Origin: Bradyrhizobium lablabi
Lineage (GTDB): Bacteria > Pseudomonadota > Alphaproteobacteria > Rhizobiales > Xanthobacteraceae
Reading direction: 5' to 3'
NCBI RefSeq assembly: GCF_018131005.1
Contig: NZ_JAFCJK010000015.1
Coordinates: 1-64,000 of the forward strand
DNA length: 64,000 nucleotides
This document shows positions 42,811 to 52,057 of this stretch, one piece after another; position 1 is the first letter of the stretch, and the number at the start of each line of letters is the position of its first letter. The translations under genes and the position numbers were made by a program. Below the pieces are notes generated by a model that did no database searches, was not told where the DNA came from, and saw only the letters and a list, made by a program, of their open reading frames with translations.

Positions 42811-43308
42811 ATGAATTTCTCCATCAGCCTCACCATCAACGGCGTCCGGCGGGATGTCGCGCTCGACGATCCGCGCGTCACCTTGCTCGATCTCCTTCGC
42901 GAGCGCCTCGACCTGACCGGCACCAAGAAGGGATGCGACCGCGGCCAGTGCGGTGCATGCACCATCCTGGTCGACGGGCGGCGGATCAATTCCTGCCTCG
43001 CGCTCGCGCTCAGCCATGACGGCGCCGAGATCACCACCATCGAAGGCCTGGCGCGCGGCGACCAGCTCCATCCGGTGCAGGCCGCTTTCATCGCGCATGA
43101 CGGCTTCCAGTGCGGCTTCTGCACGCCGGGCCAGATCATGAGCGCGGTCGGCCTGATCCAGGAAGGCCGGGCCGGTGGCGACCCGGAGCGCGTGCGCGAA
43201 GGCATGAGCGGCAATCTCTGCCGTTGCGGCGCCTATGCCGGGATCACCGAGGCCGTGCTCGAGGCTCAAGACAAGATGAACGTTGCCAACCAGAGGCGCT
43301 CCGCATGA
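42811..43308 (+). CDS. Molybdenum hydroxylase 2Fe-2S subunit
   Basis: A 165-residue protein with two [2Fe-2S] domains. The plant-type ferredoxin site reads CDRGQCGACTILVDGRRINSC; the helical one reads CGFCTPGQIM and GNLCRCGAY. It is the small subunit of a three-gene xanthine dehydrogenase-family enzyme, closest in organisation to E. coli PaoA. It lacks PaoA's Tat leader, so the complex is presumably cytoplasmic. GGAG lies upstream. It overlaps the next gene by 4 bp. Confidence 0.9.
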   Translation: MNFSISLTINGVRRDVALDDPRVTLLDLLRERLDLTGTKKGCDRGQCGACTILVDGRRINSCLALALSHDGAEITTIEGLARGDQLHPVQAAFIAHDGFQCGFCTPGQIMSAVGLIQEGRAGGDPERVREGMSGNLCRCGAYAGITEAVLEAQDKMNVANQRRSA

Positions 43309-44357
43309 TGAACTTCGATTATGTCAGGCCGGCCAGCGTCGCCGAAGCGATCGGGGCCGCGACCGAGCCGGGTTCGGTCTATCTTGCCTCCGGCACCAAT
43401 CTGCTCGACCTGATGAAGGGCGGCGTCAGCCGGCCGAGCCGCCTCGTCGACGTCACGCGCCTGCCCGGGCTTGATCGCGTCGAGCGTCTTGCCGACGGCT
43501 CGCTCCGCATCGGCGCAATGGTGCGCAATGCCGATCTCGCGCATGACCCCGATTTTGCAAAGGCCTATCCCGCCGTTGCCGAGGCGCTGCTGTCGGGTGC
43601 ATCCGGCCAGCTCCGCAATGCCGCGACGGTCGGCGGCAATTTGCTGCAGCGGACGCGCTGCGCCTACTTCTACGATGTCGCGAGCGCCTGCAACAGGCGC
43701 GCGCCGGGCGCCGGCTGCGATGCCCGCCATGGCGAGAACCGCCTGCACGCGGTGCTCGGCTGGAGCGAGGGCTGCATCGCCACCCATCCGTCCGATTTCT
43801 GCGTGCCGCTGGTTGCGCTCGACGCGGTGGTTGAGATCGAAGGCAAGCGCGGCCGCCGCGAGCTGTCGCTCGAGGCGCTGCATCGTCTGCCCGGCGACAC
43901 ACCGGAGCGCGAGACCGCACTGGAGCCGGGTGATCTGATCGTCGCGCTGCGGCTGCCCGCCGAAGCTCGGAGCTTTGCCGCGCATGGGCGTTACATCAAG
44001 CTCCGCGAGCGCACGTCGTACGCATTCGCGGTGGTGTCCGCTGCCGCGAGCCTGCGGATCGAGCAGGGCAGGATCGGCGAGGCGCGGCTTGCGCTCGGCG
44101 GCGTCGCCGCAAAGCCCTGGCGCGCGCGTGCGGCCGAGCGGCTGCTCGCAGGCGCCTCGCTCGATGCTGCCGTCTATCGCGAGGCGGCGCGCGCCGCGCT
44201 CGCCGATGCAAAACCGTCCGGCGACAATGCCTTCAAGATCGAGCTCGCGCAGCGTATTGTGGTGCGCGCGCTCACCCTTGCCGCGGCAGGCACGCCGGCG
44301 CTGATGCCCGCGCTTCCCGGCTCTCCCTTCTCTTCCGTTTCAGGAACGCGCGCATGA
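43305..44357 (+). CDS. Molybdenum hydroxylase FAD subunit (PaoB-like)
   Basis: A 350-residue FAD-binding subunit. Flavin motifs are YLASGTNLLDLMKGG and RNAATVGGNLLQRTRC. An insertion carries further Cys (ASACNRRAPGAGCDARHG, EGCIATHPSD), the pattern that binds a [4Fe-4S] cluster in PaoB. The start ATG overlaps the previous stop; the end overlaps the next gene (ATGA). The electron route from the Mo site to FAD is thus the PaoABC type rather than the classic xanthine dehydrogenase. Confidence 0.88.
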   Translation: MMNFDYVRPASVAEAIGAATEPGSVYLASGTNLLDLMKGGVSRPSRLVDVTRLPGLDRVERLADGSLRIGAMVRNADLAHDPDFAKAYPAVAEALLSGASGQLRNAATVGGNLLQRTRCAYFYDVASACNRRAPGAGCDARHGENRLHAVLGWSEGCIATHPSDFCVPLVALDAVVEIEGKRGRRELSLEALHRLPGDTPERETALEPGDLIVALRLPAEARSFAAHGRYIKLRERTSYAFAVVSAAASLRIEQGRIGEARLALGGVAAKPWRARAAERLLAGASLDAAVYREAARAALADAKPSGDNAFKIELAQRIVVRALTLAAAGTPALMPALPGSPFSSVSGTRA

Positions 44358-46624
44358 CACCCGAGATCAACCTGACCCGCGATCCCGCCCATCTCAGGCA
44401 CGGCTCGAATATCGGCCAGCCGCTGACGCGCCGCGACGGCGTCCTGAAGGTCAAGGGCGAAGCCCGCTATGCCGCGGACAATCATCCGCCCGGCATGCTG
44501 TATGCCGTGATCGCCACCGCGAGCATCGCGCGCGGGCGCGTCACCTCGCTCGACGTCGCCGCGGCCAGGCGCCATCCCGGCGTCGTCGACGTCATGACGC
44601 CGTCTCACAAGCCGCAGCTCGCCGAAGACCCCGACGCCAAGACCAATCCGTTCGCCTTCCGTATGGAGGTGTTGCAGAGCGACGAGGTGCGCTACGCCAA
44701 CCAGGCGATCGCGGTCGTGATCGCCGAGACGCTTGAGGCCGCAACCGAGGGGGCGGCCCTGCTGTCGCCGCGATATGACGTCGCGCCTGCGCGCGTCGGC
44801 CTCGACGCCGACGAGAGCTACACCCCGCCGGTGGTCGGGCTCGGCAATCCGGCCGAAGTCCACCATGGCGATGCCGATGCCGGCCTGGCTGCGGCGTCGC
44901 AGCGTATCGAAGCGATCTATGAGACGCCGGCGCAGTACCATAACGCGATCGAGCCGCATGCGATCGTCGCGGCGTGGAATGGCGACCGGCTGTCGATCGA
45001 CACGCCGAGCCAGGGCATGGTGCTCGCGCAGATGCGCATTGGCGGACTGTTCGGCATTCCACCAGGCAACATCCACATTCGCAGCCCGTTTCTCGGCGGC
45101 GGTTTCGGCTCAAAGGGTCTTGTGGCGGGGCCGCAGATCCTCGGCATCATGGCGGCGAAGCTGGTCGGGCGTCCGGTCAAGCTCGTGCTCCGCCGCGAGC
45201 AGATGTATGGCCCGGTCGGCCATCGCCCGCCGACCCGGCAGCGGCTCCGCATCGGGGTCGGCAGTGACGGCGCGCTGACGGCGATCGAGCATCACGCGAA
45301 AGTCACGACCTCGAGCTTCGACGATTTCTATGAACCCGCCGCCGATGTTTCGCACGCGCTCTATGCTACTCCGGCAATCAAGACCTCGCACGAGGCGTTG
45401 CGCGTCGACAGCGGCACGCCGCTGTTCATGCGCGCGCCGGGCGAGGCGACCGGATCGGTTGCGCTGGAAAGCGCGATCGACGAAGCGGCCTTCGCCTGCG
45501 GCATCGATCCGCTGGCGTTTCGGCTGAAGAACTATGCCGAGGTCGAGCCGGCCACCGGCAGGCCATTTTCGTCCAAGGCACTGCGCGAATGTTACGCGAA
45601 AGCCGCCGAACGGTTCGGCTGGTCGCGTCGACCGCTGGCGCCAAGGCAGATGCGCGACGATGCAGGCTTCCTGGTCGGTTGGGGCATGGGCACCGCGATC
45701 TTCCCCGCGTTGATGTTTCAGGGCAATGCGCGCGCCGTCATCCGCGCCGACGGCACGGGTGCGATGGAGACCGGCGCGCACGACATGGGGCAGGGCGCAT
45801 GGACCGCGCTCGCGCAGATCTCGGCCGACGCGCTCGGGCTCGATCTCGAACAGGTCGCATTCAAATCCGGCACCTCCGATCTCCCGGATGCCGGGATCGC
45901 CGGGGGTTCGGCACACACCGCGACTGTCGGAAATGCGATCCACAATGCGGGCGCGGCGGTCATCGCCAAGCTCGCCGGGCTCGCGACCTCGGACGATCGT
46001 TCGCCGCTGTTCGGTGCCGGCAATGCCGGCGTGATCGCGCGGCAGGGGCGGCTGCACCGCCGCGACGATGATGTCCGCAGCGAAAGCTATGCCGACATCC
46101 TCGCGCGCGCCGGCTTGGCGGAAATCGATGCCAGCGGCAGCGGCGCTGCCGATCCGGCGGCGCAATCGCAATATGCCATGCATGCGCACGGCGCCGTGTT
46201 CGCGGAGGTCAAGGTCGATCCGAACCTGGGGCAGGTTCGCGTCACGCGGATGGTCGGCGCCTTTGCTGCCGGCCGCATCATCAATCCGCGACTCGTCCAG
46301 AGCCAGCTCTACGGCGGGATGATCTGGGGCATGTCGTTCGCGCTGCACGAGGAGGCCGTGACCGACCGTCGCTCCGGCCGGATCCTCAACGCGAACCTCG
46401 CGGAATACCACGTGCCTGTGAATGCCGACGTGCCGCCAATGGACGTGATCACGGTCGACGAGCACGATCCACATGTGAACGCGCTCGGCATCAAGGGCGT
46501 CGGCGAGATCGGCATCACCGGCAGCGCAGGTGCGGTCGCCAATGCCGTGTGGCACGCAACCGGCATCCGCGTCCGGCGCTTCCCGATCCGGATCGAGGAG
46601 CTTGTGACGGGGCTTTCGGACTAA
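44354..46624 (+). CDS. Molybdopterin-binding catalytic subunit (PaoC-like)
   Basis: A 756-residue subunit. It has GQPLTRRDGVLKVKGEARYAADN at the start, the Mo-cofactor motifs RSPFLGGGFGSKG, MRAPGEATGSVALE (substrate pocket) and TDMGQG-like GAHDMGQGAWTALAQI, and the active-site Glu in LGIKGVGEIGITGSAGAVANAV. These identify an aldehyde oxidoreductase-type hydroxylase. The substrate is probably an aromatic or heterocyclic aldehyde, not assignable further. It ends the three-gene operon controlled by the divergent TetR. Confidence 0.9.
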   Translation: MTPEINLTRDPAHLRHGSNIGQPLTRRDGVLKVKGEARYAADNHPPGMLYAVIATASIARGRVTSLDVAAARRHPGVVDVMTPSHKPQLAEDPDAKTNPFAFRMEVLQSDEVRYANQAIAVVIAETLEAATEGAALLSPRYDVAPARVGLDADESYTPPVVGLGNPAEVHHGDADAGLAAASQRIEAIYETPAQYHNAIEPHAIVAAWNGDRLSIDTPSQGMVLAQMRIGGLFGIPPGNIHIRSPFLGGGFGSKGLVAGPQILGIMAAKLVGRPVKLVLRREQMYGPVGHRPPTRQRLRIGVGSDGALTAIEHHAKVTTSSFDDFYEPAADVSHALYATPAIKTSHEALRVDSGTPLFMRAPGEATGSVALESAIDEAAFACGIDPLAFRLKNYAEVEPATGRPFSSKALRECYAKAAERFGWSRRPLAPRQMRDDAGFLVGWGMGTAIFPALMFQGNARAVIRADGTGAMETGAHDMGQGAWTALAQISADALGLDLEQVAFKSGTSDLPDAGIAGGSAHTATVGNAIHNAGAAVIAKLAGLATSDDRSPLFGAGNAGVIARQGRLHRRDDDVRSESYADILARAGLAEIDASGSGAADPAAQSQYAMHAHGAVFAEVKVDPNLGQVRVTRMVGAFAAGRIINPRLVQSQLYGGMIWGMSFALHEEAVTDRRSGRILNANLAEYHVPVNADVPPMDVITVDEHDPHVNALGIKGVGEIGITGSAGAVANAVWHATGIRVRRFPIRIEELVTGLSD

Positions 46625-46706
46625 CTTGCCTCTCCTGGAGGCGCGCGATCGACCCTTCCCTCCGGGGAAGGGTCGCAATCTTTGCTTCACCGGCGTGCGA
46701 TGGGCT

Positions 46707-47360
46707 TCACCCCGCCTGCGTCACGCAGTTCACCCACAGCACGACGGTCTTGGCATCATCGGCCGGATTGGAGAAGCGGTGCGGCCTTCGGCTGGCGAAC
46801 CGGAAACTGTCGCCCTGCTTCAACGTCCAGGTCCCCGCGTCCACCGTCAGCGTCATCTCGCCTTCGAGAACGAGGCCGGCTTCCTCGCCGTCATGGGTAT
46901 AGAGCTCGTCACCCGTGCTGCCGCCGGGCTCGAGGTGAACCAGGAACAGATTGAGCAGGTTCTCCGAACCGGCGGGGCTCAGCAACTGCTTTGAGATTCC
47001 GGTGCGCCAAAGCTTGAGCTCGGCGCGCTGCCCTTCGCGCGTGACGATGCCGTTCGATGCGCCATCGTTCGGCGCTGCGCCGAACAGCGCGGCGATGCCG
47101 ACGCCGAGCACGTCGGCCAGCGTCGCGAGCACGCGCAACGAGGGCGAGGACAGGCCGCGCTCGATCTGGCTGATGAAGCCAATCGAGAGATGCGTGCGCG
47201 CCGCGACCGTTGCCAGTGACATCGCCCTGGCACGGCGCAGATCGCGGATGCGGCGGCCGACCGCGAGGTCCACTGCCGGCTCGGCCGGCTTTTTGGCGGC
47301 ACGCCGCGCTTTTGCGGGCCTGCCTGCCGCTGATTTGCGCATTCTCTTGCCGCCGCTCAC
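46707..47360 (-). CDS. XRE-cupin transcriptional regulator
   Basis: A 217-residue regulator with a basic, Ala/Lys/Arg-rich N-terminal tail (first ~30 residues). The HTH reads IRDLRRARAMSLATVAARTHLSIGFISQIERGLSSPSLRVLATLADVL, and the cupin domain includes HDGEEAGLVLEGEMTLTVDAGTWTLKQGDSFRFASRRPHRF. It is divergent from the amino-acid ABC operon and likely controls it. The start GTG at 47360 is uncertain; an ATG at 47342 is possible. Confidence 0.83.
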   Translation of the reverse strand: MSGGKRMRKSAAGRPAKARRAAKKPAEPAVDLAVGRRIRDLRRARAMSLATVAARTHLSIGFISQIERGLSSPSLRVLATLADVLGVGIAALFGAAPNDGASNGIVTREGQRAELKLWRTGISKQLLSPAGSENLLNLFLVHLEPGGSTGDELYTHDGEEAGLVLEGEMTLTVDAGTWTLKQGDSFRFASRRPHRFSNPADDAKTVVLWVNCVTQAG

Positions 47361-47529
47361 GTCAGGGCGCTTCCTTCATGCGTATGAAAACCGCTTGCAA
47401 TGATCGCGGTTTCGTGTCCACAATTTCATATTGGTGAAAATAGGCCGGAACGGCGTCGCCCGCAACCTCAAGCTCGAAACCGCGGGGCCGGGCGACGCGG
47501 CGCCGGTGTCAGCTTCAGGGGGTGTTGCG

Positions 47530-48297
47530 ATGTCCTTTCAGCGTCTCGTCCAGGCCGTACTCGCGGCCCTCGCCATTGCGGCGAGCTGGCCCGCCTCGGC
47601 GCAGCAGGTGCTGAAGGTCGGCTCGACGCCGACGGGCATTCCCTTCACCTTCCTCGACACCAAGACCAACTCGATCCAGGGCATCATGGTCGATCTCGCC
47701 ACCGAGATCGGCAAGGACGCCGGCTTTGCGGTGCAGATCGAGCCGATGCAGTTCTCGGCGCTGATCCCGTCGCTGACTTCGAACAAGATCGACATCATCG
47801 CGGCCGCGATGTTTGCCACCGCTGCGCGCAAGGAGGTGATCGATTTCTCCGACGCCGTCTACACCTATGGCGAAGGCCTCGTGGTTCCGAAGGCCGACAC
47901 CAAAAACTATAGTTCGCAGGAGGAGTTCAAGGGCGAGGTGGTCGGCGCCCAGGTCGGAACGGCCTTTGTCGATGCGCTGAAGAAGACGGGACTGTTCAGC
48001 GAGGTCAAGGTCTACGACACGATTCCCGACATCCTGCGCGACGTGAATGCCGGCCGCCTCAAGGCCGGTTTCGCCGACTATCCGATTCTCGCCTACAACC
48101 TCAAACAGGGTAATTTTGCCGACGTCCGCCTGGTCGACTCCTACAAGCCCGTTACCGTCGGTACCGTCGCGATTGGAATCCGCAAGAGCGATTCAGAGCT
48201 GCTGGCCAGGATCAACGCCTCGCTGGCCAAGCTGAAGGCGAACGGCGCCATCGCAAGGATCCTTGAGAAATGGGGGCAGAAGGCCAACGCCTCCTGA
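47530..48297 (+). CDS. Polar amino-acid ABC transporter, binding protein
   Basis: A 255-residue periplasmic binding protein (SBP_bac_3). A signal peptide (LVQAVLAALAIAASWPASAQ) is followed by LKVGSTPTGIPFTFLDTKTNSIQGIMVDLATEIGKDAGF and DIIAAAMFATAARKEVIDFSD, the family blocks. AGGGGG is placed well for the ATG at 47530. The FAD oxidoreductase three genes on suggests that the ligand is an amine or amino acid, for example a polyamine derivative. Confidence 0.87.
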   Translation: MSFQRLVQAVLAALAIAASWPASAQQVLKVGSTPTGIPFTFLDTKTNSIQGIMVDLATEIGKDAGFAVQIEPMQFSALIPSLTSNKIDIIAAAMFATAARKEVIDFSDAVYTYGEGLVVPKADTKNYSSQEEFKGEVVGAQVGTAFVDALKKTGLFSEVKVYDTIPDILRDVNAGRLKAGFADYPILAYNLKQGNFADVRLVDSYKPVTVGTVAIGIRKSDSELLARINASLAKLKANGAIARILEKWGQKANAS

Positions 48298-48337
48298 TAC
48301 GCAAAGGCCGACGAAACGCCGCGCGTAATGTGAGCCG

Positions 48338-48991
48338 ATGCAGAAGTTCCTGAACGATGCCGTCGAGTTCGTGCCGATCCTGCTGCATGGCGTCTGGCTG
48401 ACGCTCGTCGTCACCATCGGCTCCCTGGCGCTGTCAACCGTTCTCGGTCTGGTCTGGGCCCTGATGCGGGTGTCCGGCATCGGCGTGCTGTCGGGCCTCA
48501 GCGCATCGGTGATCAATGTGATCCGCGGCATCCCGATCATCGTGCTGCTGTTCTATCTCTACTTCGTGATGCCAGATGTCGGTGTCACGCTGACGGCGCT
48601 GCAGGCCGCGATTCTCGGGCTCGGGATTGCGTACTCGGCCTATCAGGCGGAGAATTTCCGCGCCGGCATCGAGGCGATCGACAAGGGGCAGATCGAGGCG
48701 GCGCAGGCGATCGGCATGAGCTGGTGGCAGACCATGCGCCGCGTGGTACTGCCGCAGGCGGTGAAGATCGTGCTGCCGCCCTACGGCAACGTCATGATCA
48801 TGATGCTGAAGGATTCCTCGCAGGCGTCCACCATCACGGTTGCCGAACTCGCGCTGCAGGGCAAGCTGATAGCGTCGTCGACCTTCAAGAATGCCAGCGT
48901 GTTTACGCTGGTAGCGCTGATGTACCTCACCATGAGCATCCCGCTGATCCTGCTGGTGCGCCATTTCGAGAAGCGGGCGGGACGGCGATGA
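48338..48991 (+). CDS. Polar amino-acid ABC transporter, permease
   Basis: A 217-residue HisM/GlnP-type permease with five or so transmembrane helices and the EAA loop EAAQAIGMSWWQTMRRVVLPQAVKIVLPPYGN. It forms the channel with the following ATPase; one permease gene implies a homodimer. Its stop overlaps the ATPase start by 4 bp. Confidence 0.9.
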   Translation: MQKFLNDAVEFVPILLHGVWLTLVVTIGSLALSTVLGLVWALMRVSGIGVLSGLSASVINVIRGIPIIVLLFYLYFVMPDVGVTLTALQAAILGLGIAYSAYQAENFRAGIEAIDKGQIEAAQAIGMSWWQTMRRVVLPQAVKIVLPPYGNVMIMMLKDSSQASTITVAELALQGKLIASSTFKNASVFTLVALMYLTMSIPLILLVRHFEKRAGRR

Positions 48992-49719
48992 TCGAATTGA
49001 CTGACGTCCACAAGAGCTTTGGCAAGGTCGAGGTGCTGAAGGGCATCTCGGCCTCGGTCGAGAAGGGCGAGGTGGTCTGCATCATCGGTCCGTCGGGCTC
49101 CGGCAAGTCGACCATCCTCCGCTGCGTCAACGGGCTCGAAGGCTACGACCGGGGCGACATCCGCGTCGAAGGGGCGCGCGTCAATCGCGACAGCAGCTCC
49201 ATCGTCGCGATCAGGACCCAGGTGTCAATGGTGTTCCAGCGCTTCAACCTGTTCCCGCATCGCACGGCGCTCGAAAACGTCATCGAGGGGCCGATCATCG
49301 TGAAGAAGGAGCCACGCGACGAGGCTCTGGCGCGCGGCCGCGCGCTGCTCGCGCAGGTCGGGCTCGCGGAGAAGGCGGACGTGCACCCGCCACAACTCTC
49401 CGGCGGGCAGCAGCAGCGCGTCGCGATCGCACGCGCGCTGGCGATGCAGCCAAAGGCGATCCTGTTCGATGAGCCGACCTCGGCGCTCGATCCCGAATTG
49501 GTCGGCGACGTGCTGTCCGTGATGCGCCGGCTCGCCGACGACGGCATGACCATGGTGGTGGTCACGCACGAGATGGGCTTTGCCCGCGACGTCGCGGACC
49601 GCGTGTTGTTCATCGATGGCGGCGTCATCGTCGAGCAGGGCGCGGCGAAATCCGTTCTCAACCAGCCGCAGCACGCCCGCACCCAGGATTTCCTGCGGCG
49701 CGTGCTCCATCCGCTTTGA
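48988..49719 (+). CDS. Polar amino-acid ABC transporter, ATPase
   Basis: A 243-residue GlnQ/HisP-type ATPase: Walker A GPSGSGKST, Q-loop VFQRFNLFPH, signature LSGGQQQRVAIARAL, Walker B ILFDEPTSALDPE and the switch His in VVTHEMGFA. Overlaps the permease gene. Confidence 0.93.
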   Translation: MIELTDVHKSFGKVEVLKGISASVEKGEVVCIIGPSGSGKSTILRCVNGLEGYDRGDIRVEGARVNRDSSSIVAIRTQVSMVFQRFNLFPHRTALENVIEGPIIVKKEPRDEALARGRALLAQVGLAEKADVHPPQLSGGQQQRVAIARALAMQPKAILFDEPTSALDPELVGDVLSVMRRLADDGMTMVVVTHEMGFARDVADRVLFIDGGVIVEQGAAKSVLNQPQHARTQDFLRRVLHPL

Positions 49720-49732
49720 TCCGGTTACACGT

Positions 49733-51025
49733 ATGAACGTACCCGTCCGCCTGCCGTTGCCGCCGAGCCTCTATGCCGACACCGCCGTGCCGCCGGTCGC
49801 GACACCACCGCTCACCGCGGACAAGAGCGTGCCGGTCGCGATCATCGGCGGCGGCTTCACCGGCCTCTCCACCGCATTGCATCTCGCCGAGCAGGGCGTG
49901 CCGGCGATCGTGCTTGAAGCGCAGGAGCCGGGCTGGGGCGCCTCCGGCAACAATGGCGGGCAGATCAATCCGGGACTGAAGCACGATCCGGACCAGATCG
50001 AAGCCGATTTCGGCACCGATCTCGGCCGCCGCATGGTCGAATTCTCCTACGGCACCACGAACTTCACGCTCGATCTGATCCGCCGTTACCAGATTCCCTG
50101 CGAGGCGCGGCAGAACGGCACGCTGCGCGCCGCCTACAACGAAGCGAGCGCCGCCGCGATCGAGGCGACGGCGAAGCAGTGCATCCGGCGCGGCATGCCG
50201 GTGAAATTGCTCAACGCCGCCGAGATGCGCGAGATGACGGGGAGCGACCGCTATCTCCGTGCCATGCTCGATGCACGCGGCGGCGATCTGCATCCGTTAA
50301 GTTACGTGCGCGGGCTCGCGCGCGCTGCGATTGGCGCCGGCGCAATCGTTCATGGCGAGACGCCGGCTCTGGCGCTGCGCCGTGACGGCGCGCGCTGGCG
50401 CATCGAGACACCGCGCGCGGTCGTGCATGCCGACAAGGTGCTGCTCGCGACCAACGGCTTTACCGACGATCTCTGGCCGGCGCTCCGCCGCACCATCGTG
50501 CCGGTGTTCTCGTCGATCGCATGCACTGCGCCACTGTCCGACGATGTCGCGCGATCGATCATGCCGAGCCGGCCGGTGCTCTACGAGAGCGGCCAGATCA
50601 CGGTCTATTATCGCATCGACCAGCGCAATCGCCTCTTGATGGGCGGCCGCGGCCCGATGCGCTGGATCAAGAGCCCGTCCGACATCTCCTACCTGATCCG
50701 CTACGCCGAGCGGTTGTGGCCGCAGCTTGCCGGCGTTACATGGACTCATGGTTGGAACAGCCGCCTCGCCATCACCAAGGACCACTATCCGCACGTGCAC
50801 GAGCCCGCGGAGAATCTCCTGATCTCGCTCGGCTGCAACGGCCGCGGCGTCGCACTCTCAACCGCGATGGGCGCCCAACTCGCCCGCCGCCTGATCGGCG
50901 GGAGCAGGGCCGAGATCGACATGCCGATCACGGGCGTCAAGCCGATTCCGATGCACGCCTTCTGGCCCCTCGGCGTCACGGCTGCCGTACTGACGGGGCG
51001 GGTAAGGGACCGGCTGGGGGTGTGA
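49733..51025 (+). CDS. FAD-dependent amine/amino-acid oxidoreductase (PuuB-like)
   Basis: A 430-residue DAO-family flavoprotein. The FAD site VAIIGGGFTGLSTALHLAEQGVPAIVLEA starts at about residue 35, GWGASGNNGGQINPGLKHDP is the conserved flavin-contact loop of the gamma-glutamylputrescine oxidase group, and LGCNGRGVALSTAMGAQLARRL closes the site. It lies 13 bp after the transporter ATPase, so it probably oxidises the imported compound in the cytoplasm. No puuA-like ligase is nearby. Confidence 0.85.
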   Translation: MNVPVRLPLPPSLYADTAVPPVATPPLTADKSVPVAIIGGGFTGLSTALHLAEQGVPAIVLEAQEPGWGASGNNGGQINPGLKHDPDQIEADFGTDLGRRMVEFSYGTTNFTLDLIRRYQIPCEARQNGTLRAAYNEASAAAIEATAKQCIRRGMPVKLLNAAEMREMTGSDRYLRAMLDARGGDLHPLSYVRGLARAAIGAGAIVHGETPALALRRDGARWRIETPRAVVHADKVLLATNGFTDDLWPALRRTIVPVFSSIACTAPLSDDVARSIMPSRPVLYESGQITVYYRIDQRNRLLMGGRGPMRWIKSPSDISYLIRYAERLWPQLAGVTWTHGWNSRLAITKDHYPHVHEPAENLLISLGCNGRGVALSTAMGAQLARRLIGGSRAEIDMPITGVKPIPMHAFWPLGVTAAVLTGRVRDRLGV

Positions 51026-51172
51026 GTCCCGCCCGACAGGGTCATTTCCTCGCGCGCGCATGATCCCGGCAATGTGACCGATCGTGAAGTCGCGATGTGT
51101 TGGGGCCGCGCGATCCACGCACATATGCCGCTCATCATCTGACAAGCGCGTTCATCCATTGGAGCAAAGTCG

Positions 51173-51418
51173 ATGCGTGTTGTTCTGGGATTGGGAATGG
51201 GATTGTTGATCGCGCTGGGTGCTTCCGCTGACGCGGCGACAGCGCACCATTCCCGTGCGCATCATCATGTCATCCTTCCCCATGGCGTGGCCTCGAGCTT
51301 CGCCGCTGTCCCGCCTCCGGCCTACGCGTGGCCTCGACCGTCGGTTCGCTTCCACGACACTCCCAGCTACAACGATCCGTCCAAGTTCGGCGGCCAGTCG
51401 CTCGGGATGGATCCATAG
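51173..51418 (+). CDS. Small exported His/Pro-rich protein
   Basis: An 81-residue protein with a signal peptide (VLGLGMGLLIALGASADAA). The mature part (ATAHHSRAHHHVILPHG...) has a His cluster, then FHDTPSYNDPSKFGGQSLGMDP. GGAG lies upstream. Family not recognised; the His-rich start could bind metal. Followed by another small exported protein. Confidence 0.6.
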   Translation: MRVVLGLGMGLLIALGASADAATAHHSRAHHHVILPHGVASSFAAVPPPAYAWPRPSVRFHDTPSYNDPSKFGGQSLGMDP

Positions 51419-51448
51419 TGCAGCCGCGTTGTGCAGCACGGTCAGGTC

Positions 51449-51730
51449 ATGACGGTACGCAACATGATTAAACGAAATGCGACGCATGCAGTGTTGCCTT
51501 TGTTGCTGGCGCTGGCCCTTTCGTTCGTTGTCTACGGCTCGGCCAATGCGGCATCCGGTCATCGCGCCAAGGCGGGACGCTTCCGCACGCCTCATGTGAT
51601 CGTTCCTCCCGCGCAGCGCGCAGTTCCACAGGGCGCGGCTCCATCAGGGCAGTTCGCAGTCCCCGGCTGGTCCGATGACGCAACCCGGCGCTGGCTCGAC
51701 AATGCCAGCTCGTCATGGCACCAGGCCTGA
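51449..51730 (+). CDS. Small exported protein
   Basis: About 93 residues. The N-terminus (MTVRNMIKRNATHAVLPLLLALALSFVVYGSANAAS) is a long signal peptide; the mature part is basic (GHRAKAGRFRTPHVIVPP) and ends with SDDATRRWLDNASSSWHQA. The start may be the GTG at 51431. It lies 30 bp after the preceding exported protein gene, probably in one transcript. Confidence 0.55.
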   Translation: MTVRNMIKRNATHAVLPLLLALALSFVVYGSANAASGHRAKAGRFRTPHVIVPPAQRAVPQGAAPSGQFAVPGWSDDATRRWLDNASSSWHQA

Positions 51731-51830
51731 TGCAGATGCCGCGATCCGCTGGAGTGTGTCGTGACGCGTAGCTATCGTCAGCGCGCCGATCACTGATTTG
51801 CCCGACGAGGCAAGTCCGGCCTCCACCGAG

Positions 51831-51864
51831 CGACAATCGGCACCCGGCTTCCCCTGCGCCCTCA
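51831..51864. repeat. Partial copy of the 84-188 palindromic element
   Basis: The string CGGCACCCGGCTTCCCCTGCGCCCTC matches 168-191 of the first element closely, but the partner arm is not present nearby. It looks like a truncated or diverged remnant, in the 51731-52021 gap where no gene is visible. Confidence 0.6.
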
Positions 51865-52021
51865 GCTGAAGAAGAGGGACGATGAGATGCAAAACTCGGT
51901 CACATCGCGCCGCGAGAATGCGCGCTGATATCCGTTGTTTGAAATTTTGGATGGGTACCGAGCGAAGCAGCGAAGCAACCATGGTTCTGGCTACGGCGCG
52001 ATTGACACGCTTATCGTCTCG

Positions 52022-52041
52022 GATTATGTATAGACATAATC
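52022..52041. promoter_or_regulatory. Putative HutC operator 1
   Basis: Perfect palindrome GATTATGTATAGACATAATC (arms GATTATGT/ACATAATC), 16 bp before the ornithine-cyclodeaminase-like gene. It shares the core TGTATAGACA with 57460-57469 and 62527-62536. Confidence 0.75.
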
Positions 52042-52057
52042 TGAGGAGGACGTTGTT

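Noticed and set aside
45110..46690. 526-codon minus-strand frame over the PaoC-like gene
   Set aside because: Shadow frame opposite a gene with full molybdenum-cofactor motifs.
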